Source of the DNA: Eucalyptus grandis
Taxonomy: Eukaryota > Streptophyta > Magnoliopsida > Myrtales > Myrtaceae
Direction of reading: 5' to 3'
DNA: 64,000 bases
NCBI RefSeq assembly: GCF_016545825.1
Contig: NC_052621.1
Span: 24,702,940 to 24,766,939, forward strand
Positions 13,337 to 25,178 of this stretch are shown here, in pieces; within the stretch, counting starts at the first letter, position 1, and each line of letters begins with the position of its first letter. A model generated the notes under the pieces. It made no database searches. It worked only from the letters and a program-made list of their open reading frames with translations, and had not been told where the DNA came from. Made by a program: the position numbers and the translations under genes.

Positions 13337-16300
13337 CTTCCCCTTCCCCTGGGCCGAAGTTCTAGAAGGGAGTTAGTTATGCGGGAGCTTGGGCCTCGCG
13401 TCATCGTCTTTGTCCTGTTCTTCCGAGCCAGCGTGTGGACGGAAGAAAAGAAGCACGTATAAAGTTCGATGCGAAATGAGGAGGACCGGAGGGTAAATAA
13501 ATAAATTGGAAGGACGTCGCGAAGAAATTCCCGAATTTTGCGAAGAAGGGAAACCCCCGTTCCCAGTTTCGAAGTTGGTTTTTTCGTCCTCCAAGGTCTC
13601 GTATTTGTTCTCTCCCAACGAATGATTCGGATCGTCAAACCTTTTTTGCCCGATTTTTTTTTTTTTTTGGTCGATTGGCCCGATTGAAAAAGCGGATGTA
13701 CGATCCCTTTTTTCCTGAATTTGTTGTGCTTTTGAAAAAATATCATCCACGATGCTATCCATAGTGAATAATTTAGAATCCTGAATAATATTTGAGAAAT
13801 GCCAATTACTACTACATTCAATTGTAAATAGTATAATCATTTCAAATTACAGTTAACAAAATTATAATGAGTGAACAATACGATTAATGTTAAAAAATCG
13901 ATAATTCTATATTATACTTGAGACTTATCAACCGTTAGATTATTATTGTGAGTATATTATAAAATGACCTCATTAAAAAAATTCTCGTTTAACTCATTCC
14001 CACGACATTTTATGTCACAACCAGAGAAAAGAATTCTTATTCCATTCTACCGCATAGATTACGGATCAAAGATATTGAAATCGTCATTTTGTTTGGATCT
14101 CCAATTGCATTTCATTTTGCAGTACCAAATGGAACTTTTCCGTGTATTTAAAGAACCAGCATTTGAAACACTGTATAAATTTGTGAATTAACAAGTGGTT
14201 AGGCAAGAAGTTTTTTTTTTTTTTTGTTAGGCAAGAAGTTTGGTTTAAGCAATAAAATTCCATTTAGTTCATTACCACCACATTTTATGTTACAACCAAA
14301 GAAAAGAATTCTTACTCCGTTTGGCTCCACATATTACCAATCGAAGTTATTGAAATCGCCATTTCGTTTTGGCCCTAAATCGCATTACATTTTGCCGTAC
14401 CAAATGCAACTTTTCTGTGTATGTAAAGAGTCAGCATTTGATGAAACACTGTATAAACTTGTAAATTTACAAGCAGTTAGGCAGGAAGGTTGGTTTAAGC
14501 ACTAAATGATTGGACCACGAAGCTAAAGATTGCCTAATAGTCTGGTCCGATTATTCATGGGGGATGACGAAGGATGTGCCGTAAGGCAAAAAAATTGCAA
14601 ATTGAGAAGGCACGATACTCTATCCGAATGACTAATGAGCGTTTGTGTTCTATGTATTGCTTTTAATTTTACATGCCTATTTAACACGTTTGAAATCACA
14701 TTTTTTGGCTGAAAAGGAAAAAAAAAAATCTCTACTTTAGTTTTAAAATTTTGTAAAGTTTTACTTATAAATCTATCCGGTTTGTTTCGTTAATATATGT
14801 GATATCCTATGAGATTCTTTGCACGACCCATAAAAATCGAAACTCTTGAATAACTCTTAACGATCTCATCATAATCATGTGAAGATACAATTTGAGAAAT
14901 TAACACCCTTAGAAAAATCACACAGAGAAACTAAAATTTAAGTTAGGAGGAACAAGAAAATTCAATAATGATATATATTATCTAAGGACATCATATAAGC
15001 ATGAAATTTGAACTCGAATAGTCTTAGCCCATCGATATTATTGCTCTTCGCTTTTATTTTGCCACTAGGGGTGGTCGACGGATGGGCAACTTGCTTGACC
15101 CGCCTAGTTCGAAGAGGCCCAGAAAGCAAATAGGGGTTTGGAAGATGCCCTTGCATCGAAAAGCCTTGTTTGTCCAACTTTGGTCTGGGCCTAGCTCAGA
15201 TATTTATTTGTGAACTTGGTATGTGATGGAAGAGCTTCTTCAATATAAAAAGTTTGACTTTCGAACCCAACCCAACTTAGATCCAACCTATTATTTTATT
15301 CAATGCACAAGCATCGATGCTTGCATGTCATTAAAAGCGGAAGAAATAGCGAAAAATCCAGCTATCCTCTCTAGTTACTAGGCAAATAAAAATGAATTTT
15401 TATCAGGTCCATTATTGCTCTGCGCGTGTATTACGCATTCCTCATTGGAAGGAAGACACATAAACGGATTGGATTGTGTAGCAATCGACAAGCACATGCG
15501 AAACTCCATCCAATAATGAAAACCGATACTGGACCTATAATAATCTAAAAAGAAAATGGAAGAGGTAATAATTTTAGAATATTAAGTGGTTTCCAGTTTT
15601 TGAAGTCGTAGGGCGATGTTGCTTGCAAAGCTCTTTTGTCGAGCACACAATCTTGACAAGACTTAAGGAAGAAGCCCTTCTAACTCCATGCTAAATAGCC
15701 ACGATTTGGGGGGCATAAGAGGCACGTTGGTAGTGAATTGGATTGAAAATAAACACCGTGAGAAAGTGGCAGAATTTCTCGAAATTTGTTGAAATCAATT
15801 TACTTTTTTTATTTTAAATCTTGCATATAATGTAAGGAAATTTTGAATGTGCAATTTCTTTTTAGGAATAAAGTTTAGATTATCATAAGATGAGACCACT
15901 TAAAAATATAAGATACATTAGTTTATCATGAAATCTTTCCTTCCTACCTTCAATTACATCCAAAAACAATTTATAAACCTTTTAATGACCATCCTCATTG
16001 TTTGTCCAAAATATGCTTTTTACTTTTAAATTACAAGAAAATGAATTATACAAATTCAACTATTACGTTTGTGTATCCACAAACAAACCAATAAATCAAG
16101 GAAACTTATGTTTCAATTCATATCAGATTTCTAAGAGTCTCAAAAAAATACGTTCATCATACACCTAACCAACGATGAACCACAAAATACCATCCTTAAA
16201 ATGTTAATCCCCAACATTACGGTATCGTCGTAATTAAGTATAAAAATCGTAAGCAAAATAAATAATTTATTGCCGCTTACTATAATCGTGCTCTAAAAAT

Positions 16301-16558
16301 CAATTTTGAGGGCACGTGATCATACCTTATCCTCCCCGCAACGACCACGCCCCGCTGTCCGAACGACGACGAACCGTGGCCTTCGCCTCGTCGAGAGTTC
16401 ATCAAGACCGAGCAAGAGCCAGTCCCGAGTCCGCTCAGCTCTCTTCAACCGCCGCTCCGACGGACTCTGCGGCGGCGAGACGGACGTCGCCCGCCCCGGT
16501 CGAAGGTTCCAAAGCCACCGACCGTCAAGCTAAAGATCCCAACTTTCCCTCGCCGTAA
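13337..16558. repeat. ABCG31/CPT divergent intergenic region with a 250-bp tandem duplication
   Basis: No gene is seen between the divergent ABCG31 and cis-prenyltransferase starts. Two related units sit in tandem at about 13970-14250 and 14250-14504; both contain the landmarks CATTTTATGT, GAAAAGAATTCTTA and ACACTGTATAAA. Short open frames in them (75 and 93 codons) have no recognisable product and probably reflect shared ancestry. The first unit carries a poly-T insertion at 14213-14225 flanked by a 15-bp direct repeat. The remainder (14510-16300) is AT-rich with no recognisable feature; 16300-16558 is GC-rich and probably the prenyltransferase promoter and leader. Confidence 0.65.
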
Positions 16559-18931
16559 ATGCATTCTCTTCGCGTCCCTTCGCCGTCGGAGCACCTCGAC
16601 ACCCTCGCGCGAAGGCCCTCGGTCCACGCACCCGCCGGAGCGCGAGCGCGAGGCCTCTACTCCTCTTTCGTCTCCTCCGCCAGGCTCGGCAGAAGTTTCG
16701 CCGCCGCCACGGACGTCGCTCCCAGAGAAGGGGAGTGGGAGCTGGGCGGCGCGGGCGGCCTGCCGGCGGGGCTCCGGCGGGACGCGATGCCGAGGCACGT
16801 CGCGGTGATAATGGACGGGAACGCCAGGTGGGCCCGGCGGCGGGGGCTGCCGGCGGCGGCGGGGCACGAGGCCGGGGTGAGGTCGCTGAGGAGCTCATCG
16901 AGCTCTGCCGCGAGTGGGGGGTCGGAGTCCTCACCGTCTTCGCCTTCTCGTCCGAGAACTGGGTTCGGCCAAAGGTCAGTGGTTTTGACTAGTAATGGGA
17001 ATGGTGATGAGCATGGAATGGAATGTGAAGCCAGTGCGAAATTTTTATGGATTGATTGGTGTTTCTCTGTTTGACAAGTCTCTTGTTTTGAGCATTTCTG
17101 GTGGTGGGTGTGAAGCTTATGTGACGTTTGGGTGCAGGCTGAGGTTCAACTTTTGATGGGATTGTTCGAAAGAGTGATTAAAATGGAGCTGGAGAATTTC
17201 ATGAGGTTAGAGGTCGAAACTCCCGTCTCACTTCATGGCTATGATTCTCCGTGTGATCATGTACTTGGTCTACCGCAGCTGTTATTTGCTGTGACAAAAT
17301 GAGAGGAAAAGTGATCGTAGTTTTCGATGATGCTGTTTCTGAAAATAACAATCTAGGAAGTGAAGGCCTTTCGTTGTTGATAAAGGTTCCTAATAGATCG
17401 AAATGCACAGGACTTTGGAGTTGGGGGAGCATGGGCATCCGTGAACTTGTGACAAGTTTATGTGATCCTCTTGGCGTTTGAGGCAGGATTGTCGATGTGG
17501 GTTTCTTTCTGAACTAGTATAACAAGACTTACGTGGAATGAATAGGAAAATGGAAATGCCACGTTTTTTAGGCTGCTTTTCGTTTCATCAGTTTATGCTA
17601 TAATTCCATTCATTTGGGGTCTTGTGAAGGCTTTTTGGCTTGACGAGAGATGTTCATTGCTTATTATAAATTCAGCAAATTTATGGACCGAGAGCTGCTT
17701 GTGATACCCTGGTGACTTCTGGTTGACTAGTCATTGTTGTTGACAGTATCTGACATGTTAAGATTTAGATATGTCTATCGTAGTGTTGAGCTCGAGCTTC
17801 TTCTCTCACTCAGATTGGAGTGAGATCAATAAAATTATTTTTCAGGTCTAACCCTTTGAATTTTGTAGAAGAAAGTTTTGGAAAGGTATATGACTTTGTT
17901 GAGAATTAAAAAGGGTTTATGGCTCCATGGTTCTTATCCAACAATTTGATGGAGCAGTTTTCTAATTAATTCTGCTTGATTACTTTTGCTACTGAAAGTT
18001 TGATAGAGGTTTCTGCAATGTCATATAATTGCAGACATAATCAATTTGGTGATTGATGCATGGAAGGTGATTTAACACCTGCAGACATGCTCGCATGCAG
18101 TGCATCTATAACTGTTGATACTAAAAGCTCATGTTTGAATTCAACTGAAAAGGAATACATCAATCTGTATTATACATTTCTGGAGCTTCCTCAGAAGGGA
18201 CTCAACTTTGGGTTTATGGTTGCTGTGCTAAGTAACTGAAGATTCTCTTTCTCTAATCGCTAGCCAATTTTCACTGCTTAAGTTAAATATGTACATAGAA
18301 GCTTTGGATGGGAAGCATCCATAAATTTGATACTTTCGTGCTGCCTGTCTAATAATGTTGGCCTGGTGCAGTGCTAACTCTTTTTTCTTAACAGGAGCTT
18401 ATACTAGTTTATTACCTCCTTTCCTTATTACCAAGTTATGAAATAGGACCAAAGCTTCCACTGAGTTCAGCTTCTTGTTACAGGGACGGAGTTAAAATAT
18501 GCTTGATTGGAGATTCCTTGAAGCTTCCCAAGTCATTGCAAAAAGTGTTTGTGGATGCAGAGGAGATGACTAAAAACAACTCCAGACTCCAACTTATTGT
18601 GGCAGTGAGCTACAGCGGGAAGCATGATATAGTACAAGCATGCAAAACCATTGCTCACAAGGTAAAAGATGGTCATCTTGAGTTGGAGGACATCAGCGAG
18701 GGACTAATAGAATGGGAGCTAGAGACGAGCTGCAGCGAATATCCCTGCCCAGATTTACTGATTCGCACGAGCGGTGAACTTAGGCTCAGCAACTTTATGT
18801 TGTGGCAGTTAGCCTACGCTGAACTTTTCTTTGTGCCGGCACTGTGGCCTGATTTCGGGAAAGCTGAGTTTATAGAAGCCTTGCTTTCTTATCAACAGAG
18901 GCAGAGACGATATGGATCGCGGATTTCCTAA
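16559..18931 (+). CDS. cis-Prenyltransferase (UPPS family, plastid type), frameshifted in exon 1
   Basis: Exons 16559-16974, 17138-17205 and 18484-18931; after correcting one base the product is about 310 residues, normal for plant cis-prenyltransferases, which extend allylic diphosphates with isopentenyl diphosphate in cis to make polyprenyl or dolichyl diphosphates. Seen: an Arg/Ser/Ala-rich amino terminus of about 75 residues, a plausible plastid transit peptide; substrate-binding MDGNARWA (about residue 85); [16 protein letters not shown]; and in exon 3 [15 protein letters not shown] (about 251-265) with WPDFGKAEF near the carboxyl end. Near 16889-16892 one G is missing: the frame reads SLR and then needs ELIELC, which lies in the next frame; as given, translation ends at 17074. 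A relic of the gene's 3' end lies at 26970. The exact chain length cannot be told from sequence. Confidence 0.92.
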
Positions 18932-21160
18932 TATTAAGAAGATTATTTTCATATTCATTGCCTTGATGGGGATTGATTGATCCAACTGATCCACCTCTCT
19001 GAATCCATGTCATCCTGTTAAGGTGGTAAGTTTCATACATTGCGAGAATTGATTTGTTGTTTATTTCATTGTAGATGCAGATGCATGCCATTGCAATGCT
19101 GTGTAACTTGGAACTCATCCAAGTTCCTTACAGTGGATTCGACCTGTTATATTTCTTGATTAATAGGGATAGACCGATTCCGTGGACATCTCGAAAATAA
19201 TTCTCTTTGAATGCTTCTAAGCTGTATTCATCAAATACACAGTTGTAACAGGCTTATAGATGTCATGGCCTACTTCAAACTCTGCGATTCTTTGAGGAAG
19301 CATTGCTTCTGCTTCGTCAAGAATGTATGAACTTTGGCTGCTTGTGCTTTGGTTTGTTGGAACGTTGTTCACTGCATAAAAAGAAAATCTTTGGCGTCTA
19401 ATCTAGAGACACAAGCGGATGTCTTTTCGTTGTTGGGAGTCGGTATTGAATGTACAATCAATATGAAAGATAACGATGGGAGATGACTAGGCACTGCTCA
19501 ATTCCATACAAAGTTAGAGTCGATACGTTGTGAATTGTCCAAGTAGATTAGTTGCTTTACTCAATCTTAATTATCTATGGACGGGACCAGTGTCATGTAG
19601 GCATCCGAATTATCTAAGTAGATTGAGGTCGAGACCATGGGTCGATTGGAACCGCCTAAATATAGTGCACAGAAGAGAAAAATCCTAGTTTGGATTTGCA
19701 TCCATGGATCGAATATGATATTCACTTAATCAAGTGCGGTGATTGATTAGATCTATGTAAATTTGGGTCTAGCTACATGTTTTTCTAGAAGCAGGCAAGA
19801 CGACTTTTACTAAAAGAAAAAAGAAAATTGCTATTTGCTCCCAGGTTTTTAGGATCATTGCAACTTGCCCCCCCAATTTCTCAATTTTGGCATAAGGGCC
19901 CCCCGATGTTTTCAACTTGATTTCAATGCGCCTCCATTGTTGATTTCGGCCACATCTTCCCTTGAGAATCGATCACGTGACGCACCACCGGGAAGAACTT
20001 GAAAGCAAAATCGTCCTTCCACAGGGAGAAATACATATTTCCCTCTAGATTGGTTACATAATTACCAAATTAGCAATTGATATTTCGAAATTGTTCCGAT
20101 TTTCCCCGCTAATCTTTTGAAATTCGTTGTAATTTTCTCCTGATAGCAGATTTTAAAATCAATAAATTAGTTATAACTGAAAAGCCAAAAGAAAACTGAG
20201 AAAGGCCTTGACCCATTTTACAGGGTTCACATTGATTTTTCGCCGAAGGTCGACTTGGGACGGTTTGATCTCACTTGTTCATGCGTCTGCTTTTCACGGT
20301 CCCTGTTAATCTTCTTTTGCTCTGTTGGCAACCTCTTGGACCTCGTAAAATCTCAAGCCACCTTTCTAGAGTCGATGGTACTAGGTCGATAAGTCAGTAG
20401 AAAGACACTATACGAAGCACCGGTCGACCCAATAAGAATCCTTGCTAGTTTCACCTTGTTAAACTAGGCGTGAGAGACTACTATACATCCTACCAGGTAG
20501 TAGTCACTTCCGAAAAAGTGATGGGGTGTCTACCTTCATCCCAAGGCCCCAAGTTCCTGGGTAAACTTTTGTCTTCTCCACTTAGGTCAGAATACCCTCA
20601 AAGTTTAATGTCCCAAAGTTCTAATGAAATAGTTTAAGGATTTACTCCTGTCCAAATTGTTGGTAGTGTATCGACATTGCAATTTGTTCATCAATTGCTC
20701 GAGCATTTTATGCAGTCTGGATCACCTCTGTTTCTCTCCATGTTGGGTCATATCTTCGTCAGGATTCAATTTATGGCCCCATTTCTTTCTACACGACAAC
20801 TCATTAGGTTCCTGGAGGATATCTTCCGTTACTTGAAGCTAGTCCCTTTGGTCTTTGCAGCCTTGCCACAGTTGACAAGGATTGTCCTTCACCAATCCGT
20901 CATGCGGTCAATAAAACTGGAATATATGTCCTAATTCAAAGCATGAGAGACGTCGCTATCGATCACGAATCTATTGAGTCCGGATAGTAAGCAGTGCTAG
21001 ATACACGGACGAAACAATGGCTGAATGTATTGATAACAAGTCGATTCTTATATAATTTATGCAAATGAAAAACCGATCCACAGCATTGAAGTCAGATGAG
21101 ACACACGGAGGAAGCTTTGGCAGCACATCTCGAGTCTTGACTCTACGAGTGAAAATATGC
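18932..21160. other. CPT 3' region and unannotated spacer
   Basis: The first part (18932-19340) is the 3' untranslated region and flank of the cis-prenyltransferase. It and the block at about 19650-20210 are repeated in diverged form at 27040-29195. From 20210 to 21160 the composition is balanced and short open frames exist (for example 20677-20934, 85 codons), but no family is recognised on either strand. Confidence 0.6.
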
Positions 21161-21487
21161 ACACGGAGCTGAGCATCACAACTGCCATTGAGGCATTCTT
21201 ACAATATCAACTAAACCGGGACCAAGCGAGAAGCTTTACTTGTTCAAGACACAAAAACAGAGCATGAAGCAAAGCAAAACGAATGCGAGTACAACAGTGA
21301 TAATGCCTGATTAGAAAACAGGCATTGTACAACCCACCAGTTACACAGCGGCACACTCAACACATAGGTAGGTTACAGACACCGCCCTCATGAACCCAAA
21401 TGGAAGAGATGGCACATTGTTTATATTCCAAAACGAGACAAAACAGCAGATACAAATGAAAGTTCCCAAGTCCATGTGTTTCCCAAT

Positions 21488-21811
21488 TCACCCTGGACTT
21501 CGTCTCATCTTCTTCCGGCGAGAGAATGAGAACACAGGAAGGAGAACACTCCCCACAGTTCTATGTGGTAAACCCAAAATACCACGGCGGAGGCGGATCA
21601 GAGCTCGGGACCCAGCAGACGTGACCGGCAGGGTTCTTAGGAGCGAGAGAGAGAGAGAGAGAGGGAGTGGCTCCTCGAGGCAATGTGCCGGAGGCGGCGG
21701 ACATGAGTTCGGGATGCAACCGCCGGGGCTCTTGGGAGAGAGAGGGAGAGAGATTTTTGAAAGAGAGAAGAGTGGGGCTTCCTGCGAATGGAGGGAGAAG
21801 AAGACCAGCAA
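21488..21811 (-). CDS. Possible small gene, product unknown
   Basis: A 107-codon minus-strand frame starts after a run of GA/CT repeats. The protein is Ser/Pro/Leu-rich with a Cys-Pro patch (CIPNSCPPPPAHC) and a basic end (SRRKKMRRSPG). Just upstream on its own strand are two CACGTG boxes in CCACGTGG/CCACGTGT context (21870-21886), and the downstream side (21200-21480) is a plausible 3' region. Part of the reading frame is translated CT repeat, which inflates its length. No family is recognised; it may be a leader or a non-coding transcript. Confidence 0.25.
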   Translation of the reverse strand: MLVFFSLHSQEAPLFSLSKISLPLSPKSPGGCIPNSCPPPPAHCLEEPLPLSLSLSLLRTLPVTSAGSRALIRLRRGILGLPHRTVGSVLLPVFSFSRRKKMRRSPG

Positions 21812-22084
21812 TTAATAAAGAGAGAGAGGATGCAAAAGTTTGAACGAGGGAAAGGTGGGACCCAACCGCCACGTGGAGCCACGTGTTGGTATGGATTGGG
21901 CCGGCGCACGGTGATGTGAAGTAATAAACATGGATGGTTACCGAATTGTCCGAGCCTGAGCTACCAATTCTACATGGTACCTTATTCCATTGCCGAGCCC
22001 GCCGTGTGGTCTTGCGTAGTATATACTAAACTGTCGGATTTGCTCCTGACGATGGAGGCGTTTTTTCACTGAACCTCCTTCAAG

Positions 22085-23455
22085 TAGGCTCTCCTAATGC
22101 TCTCACAGCTATTCTTTCACAGTTTCTGGTTGTTCCGGTTTGAGCTTATTGCTCTTTGCAGCGCACCAAATGGCATTGGTCTCTTCCGTGCGATGACTCA
22201 TTAGCTCGAGACGTGGTCATCGAGATGCAGTTGGATCTGCTGGCTTGCTAGTTATATTCTTTCTGGGTGGATTTGTTATCCTGAAGTGTAAGTTATCCCG
22301 AAGTGTAAGTTCGCTCCTTCTTTTGCGAGATGCCTTGGATGGCAGGAAGCAAGTAGAATGGCATTGGATTACTTGAGGCTGCTGTGTACAAGTTCTTTGT
22401 CCGATACTAAAATCCTCCTGACAACCGTTACTCTACAGAAATCTGCCATTGAAAACTATACACAACGTACTTCAGTTTCACATAGCTTGCCAGCTAGTGG
22501 TCATTAGTATTGGATTTGGAGTTGATATTTTATCGCTCTATGCACTGCTCTTCAACAATATTGTGACTTTAGCCGTAGCTTACCTTAGTCGTGAGTTGGA
22601 TAATCTTTCCGTCACCATCTATGTAAATTCAGGAGAAACTAGCTGTAAGCTAGGTAAATCCTGGGGTACTCTCAAGATCTAGCTAGTATCTGCTTAATGA
22701 GGATATTCCTTTTCCTTTTACAGCTATCATAATGGATAGAGCGATTTCTGTTCACGAAACTGAAGAAAATTCCAGCCACGGCATCGCTTGGTAATAGTAT
22801 ATTATCTACACAACAGAGAGATCTTTATCGAATTTTGAAAATTTCTCCTTATCTTCCCTCATTAATGTTGCACTGTACTTTGTTATAGTGATTTTGCCAA
22901 ACCTGTGATGGGTTTACAGGGGATAGCACAGGGTCAGGATCGACTCCAGCATCCTCTGTGGAGGGTAACAAGAAGGGGGGCATGATTCTTCCATTTCAGC
23001 CATTAACGATGATGATAATGACTTTGTTGACACGCCAAAGGTGTACTTTCAAATGCGCTAATTCTTTCTTGGTAATTTCCAATGCTTTAACCTGTGTCCA
23101 GTTTCTACATGATAAAATGAAATGCCTTAAAACATATCACTGAAAATTTACAGGGTATGAGTTCACAAGGTATACCAGAAAGTAAACTACAACTTTTGTC
23201 GAAATTTAGTGGAGCTTTCTTTTCAGGAGGAGTCACTGCATTGGCCGGTTCGAGTGGAGCTGGTAGGACTCCTTTAATGGATATTCTCGCTGGAAGAAAA
23301 ACAAGCGGGTATATTGAAGGTGAATCAGGATATCAGATCAACCAAAAGAGCAGCATACTTCTGCTAGAGTTTCTGGGAATGTACAACAGAATGAAATACA
23401 TTCGCCCCAAGTGACAGCCGAGGATTCTCTCTGGTTTCTTCCAGTCTCCACCTCC
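22085..23455 (+). pseudogene. ABCG31 fragment A (exons 11, 13-16 with introns)
   Basis: Plus-strand sequence collinear with ABCG31 from the end of intron 10 to exon 16. Recognisable blocks: exon 11 at about 22140-22300 (frameshifted), exon 13 at about 22440-22596, exon 14 at about 22723-22790, exon 15 at about 22920-23040, exon 16 at about 23155-23450. Exon 12 is deleted and introns are retained, so this is a DNA-level copy and not a retrocopy. It carries stops and indels, and the Walker A lysine is Arg (GSSGAGRT). It ends abruptly inside exon 16 and faces fragment B. Confidence 0.9.
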
Positions 23456-23559
23456 ATAATGACGTCGTCAAAGGAAAAAAAGAAAAATGTATTTTCAGAG
23501 ATTAAGTTTATACATTTAAAAAATGTGGTTGCCATAAGTCCCCTCAGCAGAAGATTAAG

Positions 23560-24490
23560 AATTGTTTTGGGCTATGAAAGCCCCCTTGAAACCTCGTAGC
23601 GAAATTAAGGGGCGGAATTATGGGGTTCATACTTCAATGTACAGATTTTTCCAGAGGAAAAACGTAGAACCAATGAACTATAGCAGGACAGAAATTTTTA
23701 CCTGAAAATAGTCTATCGGGATCCGTGAATTGGTTCCAGGCTTGCCTCCATATATTATACACAGGCAACTGGGGGGAAATTAAAAAAAGGAAGCCAATGT
23801 AAAGGTGTGGCTTATTAAGATAGTATTGAATAGGCCAAGTAGTTGTTCATCTATCTTACCTCATCAAATGCTTCAAATATGTCAATACTCGGCTGGTGAA
23901 CAGTACAAATTCTTCCAGTGTCAGCAGCGTTAGAGCCGTTCTCATCACAATAGCTGCTGCTTGACCATCAAGACCGGAGGTAGGTTCATCCATAAAGATA
24001 AAAGAAGGATTTGCAACTGGCTCAACTGCGATGGCTAACTGTTCCCTTCGTTCCGTTGATAAATCTGAGCTACCGGGTGGACCAAACAGAGCATGCCTAA
24101 GCATATCAGGCCGAACCAATTTCACAACCTCTGTCGATGCAGAGGTAAACTGATCCAACCATAGTTTATAAATGCATAAACTAGATCTCTGAATATTCAC
24201 TTGGTTTTTCCCCCCCTTTGCTGACTTCTTTTGGGAGGCAGAAGCTGGAAGAAAACCGGAGAGACTCGTCAACTGTCACTTGAGGCAAATGTGTTGTTCT
24301 ATATACCAGAAACTCTAGCAAAATTATGCTGCCCTTTTGGGTGACTTGATATCCTCAATTCACCTTAAATACATCCGTCTGCTCCCCTTCCAGCGAGACC
24401 ATCCATTGAAGTAGTCTCACCAGCTCCCCTCGAACCCACCAATGCAGTGGCTACCCCTGGAGAGATGCTCCGCAGACAATTTTGAGAAAT
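23560..24490 (-). pseudogene. ABCG31 fragment B (exons 16-18) inverted relative to fragment A
   Basis: Minus-strand sequence collinear with ABCG31 from inside exon 16 (Walker A region at about 24380-24470, with lysine changed: SRGAGETT), through retained intron 16 and exon 17 (24140-23860; signature altered to LSTERREQ, Walker [13 protein letters not shown] intact) to exon 18 and its following intron (about 23770-23560). Several indels break the frame. It overlaps fragment A only in exon 16, and the two copies are arranged tail to tail. Confidence 0.9.
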
Positions 24491-25178
24491 TTTATTCACT
24501 AATGCGGGCGCCGGATGATCGAGTGTGTTTTGAGTGATAATGAGATGATAAAGAATAGATGAATGATAGATTATGATTACCATCAATACTTAAAGGACAC
24601 ATCACTAGTTAAGGATAAAGGATGAGGTTGACAAAGTTTAACTTAAAGGATAGACTACCCACCATATATAAAAGACTTTGATATAGGAGAAGTTCACCAT
24701 CATGACCTAAAGAACAAATCACTAGTTGAGGGTAAATGGCTTCTTGGCTAACCACCAAAGAATAATTCACTTTTTAAGTACAGAGAAATGGAAATAAGAA
24801 GCTCACCACCAAGACTTAAAAGGATAACTACTAGCCAAGGATAAAAAGCTTCTTGGTTTACTACTAAGGAAGAATCCACCTTCTAGGAATAAAGAATCAT
24901 AATAGATATTTGCTCACACCAAGAAAAATCTCATATATTTTCAATATTCAAGTCTTGTCTTTTACATTTAAGAATTCACATTTTTTTTTAATAGAGAAAC
25001 TCATACATGAAAAATAGACTTAAGATTAAAGACATTCAAACTACCTAACAAATAAAGACATGAGAACTAGAAAAAAAATGTTATAAGAACTAGAAAATGC
25101 ATTTAAAACACATAAAAACTTGAAATTTGACTCTTAAAACCTACAACACACTTGAGACTCATAAGCTTATAGGACTAA
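24491..25178. other. AT-rich spacer with loose internal repetition
   Basis: No gene. A phrase of the type AAGGATAAAGGATGAGG / CTAGTTAAGGATAAA / TTCTTGGTTTACTACTAAGG recurs in diverged form between 24590 and 24890, suggesting an old imperfect tandem array of about 65-80 bases per unit. Nothing else is recognised. Confidence 0.4.

Noticed and set aside
12563..13462. 299-codon plus-strand frame across the ABCG31 first exon
   Set aside because: It is the antisense shadow of GC-rich exon 1 plus translated CT repeats; the minus-strand gene fully explains the region.
15065..15185. TAGGGGTGGTCGA at 15067 as the end of another hAT element
   Set aside because: No matching inverted terminus or 8-bp duplication was found within a few kilobases.
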